Shown: piece by piece, positions 10,250-10,334 of the stretch
Layout of the letters: each line of letters starts with the position of its first letter
Position numbering within the stretch: the first letter of the stretch is position 1
From: Baffinella frigidus
Lineage: Eukaryota; Cryptophyceae; Cryptomonadales; Baffinellaceae
Direction of reading: 5' to 3'
NCBI GenBank assembly: GCA_026770585.1
Contig: MU647087.1
Location: 128,409-138,742 of the forward strand
Length of the DNA: 10,334 bases
Notes under the pieces: generated by a model
Seen by the model: the letters and a program-made list of their open reading frames with translations, nothing else
Told to the model about the DNA's origin: nothing
Databases searched by the model: none
Program-made: the position numbers and the translations under genes

Positions 10250-10334
10250 TACAGGGGTACCTCGCTCATAAGAAACCGCCCCCCCCTAGGACCCTACAGT
10301 AGGCCTATGCCTAGGGTCCTACGGTGCTCCTGGG
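10250..10334. mobile_element. alpha element 7, cut by window end
   Basis: TACAGGGGTACCTCGCTCAT, AAGAAACCGCC, a C run, then TAGGACCCTACAGTAGGCCT, ATGCCTAGGG, and the start of the right half. The right arm lies beyond the window. The left flank CCCCTG-TA (10245-10251) makes a local palindrome with the first bases of the element. Confidence 0.85.

Noticed and set aside
7244-10334. tRNA or other structured RNA genes among the many hairpins
   Set aside because: The stems are long single foldbacks with TA at both ends, repeated as families. No cloverleaf, box A/B or CCA-type features were seen.

Overview
The window looks like nuclear DNA of a eukaryotic alga whose plastid was acquired by secondary or tertiary endosymbiosis from the red lineage, for example an ochrophyte or pelagophyte, a haptophyte or a dinoflagellate. 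I cannot choose between these. Three things point there. Two related genes encode a three-part thylakoid-lumen targeting presequence: an ER signal peptide ending in Ala-Ala-Ala-Phe, a transit-peptide-like stretch, and a twin-arginine signal. The genes are split by introns. The telomere-like heptamer CCCTAAA, of the TTTAGGG type, is scattered inside the window. There are no bacterial-style operons, and almost all the rest is repeats.

Layout. 1-2450: a degenerate telomere-like array, 31-bp and roughly 150-bp tandem repeats, a purine microsatellite and a duplicated 188-bp unit that carries a MITE. 2461-4195: foldback elements (one nested in another), a 31/62-bp minisatellite, a mosaic of direct repeats and two perfect palindromes. 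4196-7241: the genic core, two head-to-head paralogues. Gene A is on the minus strand (exons 4802-4453 and 4371-4221) and gene B on the plus strand (exons 5306-5683, 5900-5982, 6321-6354 and 7179-7241). Their introns consist mostly of telomere-like repeats and MITEs. 7244-10334: an array in which two TA-flanked palindromic element families (here called alpha and beta) largely alternate, always in the same orientation, mixed with minisatellites and other foldbacks.

The two genes share about 65% identity over 116 N-terminal residues and a conserved C-terminal block, TQWTL-x-RESF-x-GKWT. Their introns differ: gene B carries two that gene A lacks at the matching codons. Both reading frames end at or next to a MITE, so one or both genes may be truncated. 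The protein family is not recognised with confidence. The G-K-W in the conserved block is only suggestive of a lipocalin-like or DUF3598-like lumenal protein.

Most of the sequence is non-coding and highly self-complementary. The clearest biology is the link between repeats, MITEs and new introns in the gene pair, and the arm covariation and regular order of the alpha/beta hairpin array.
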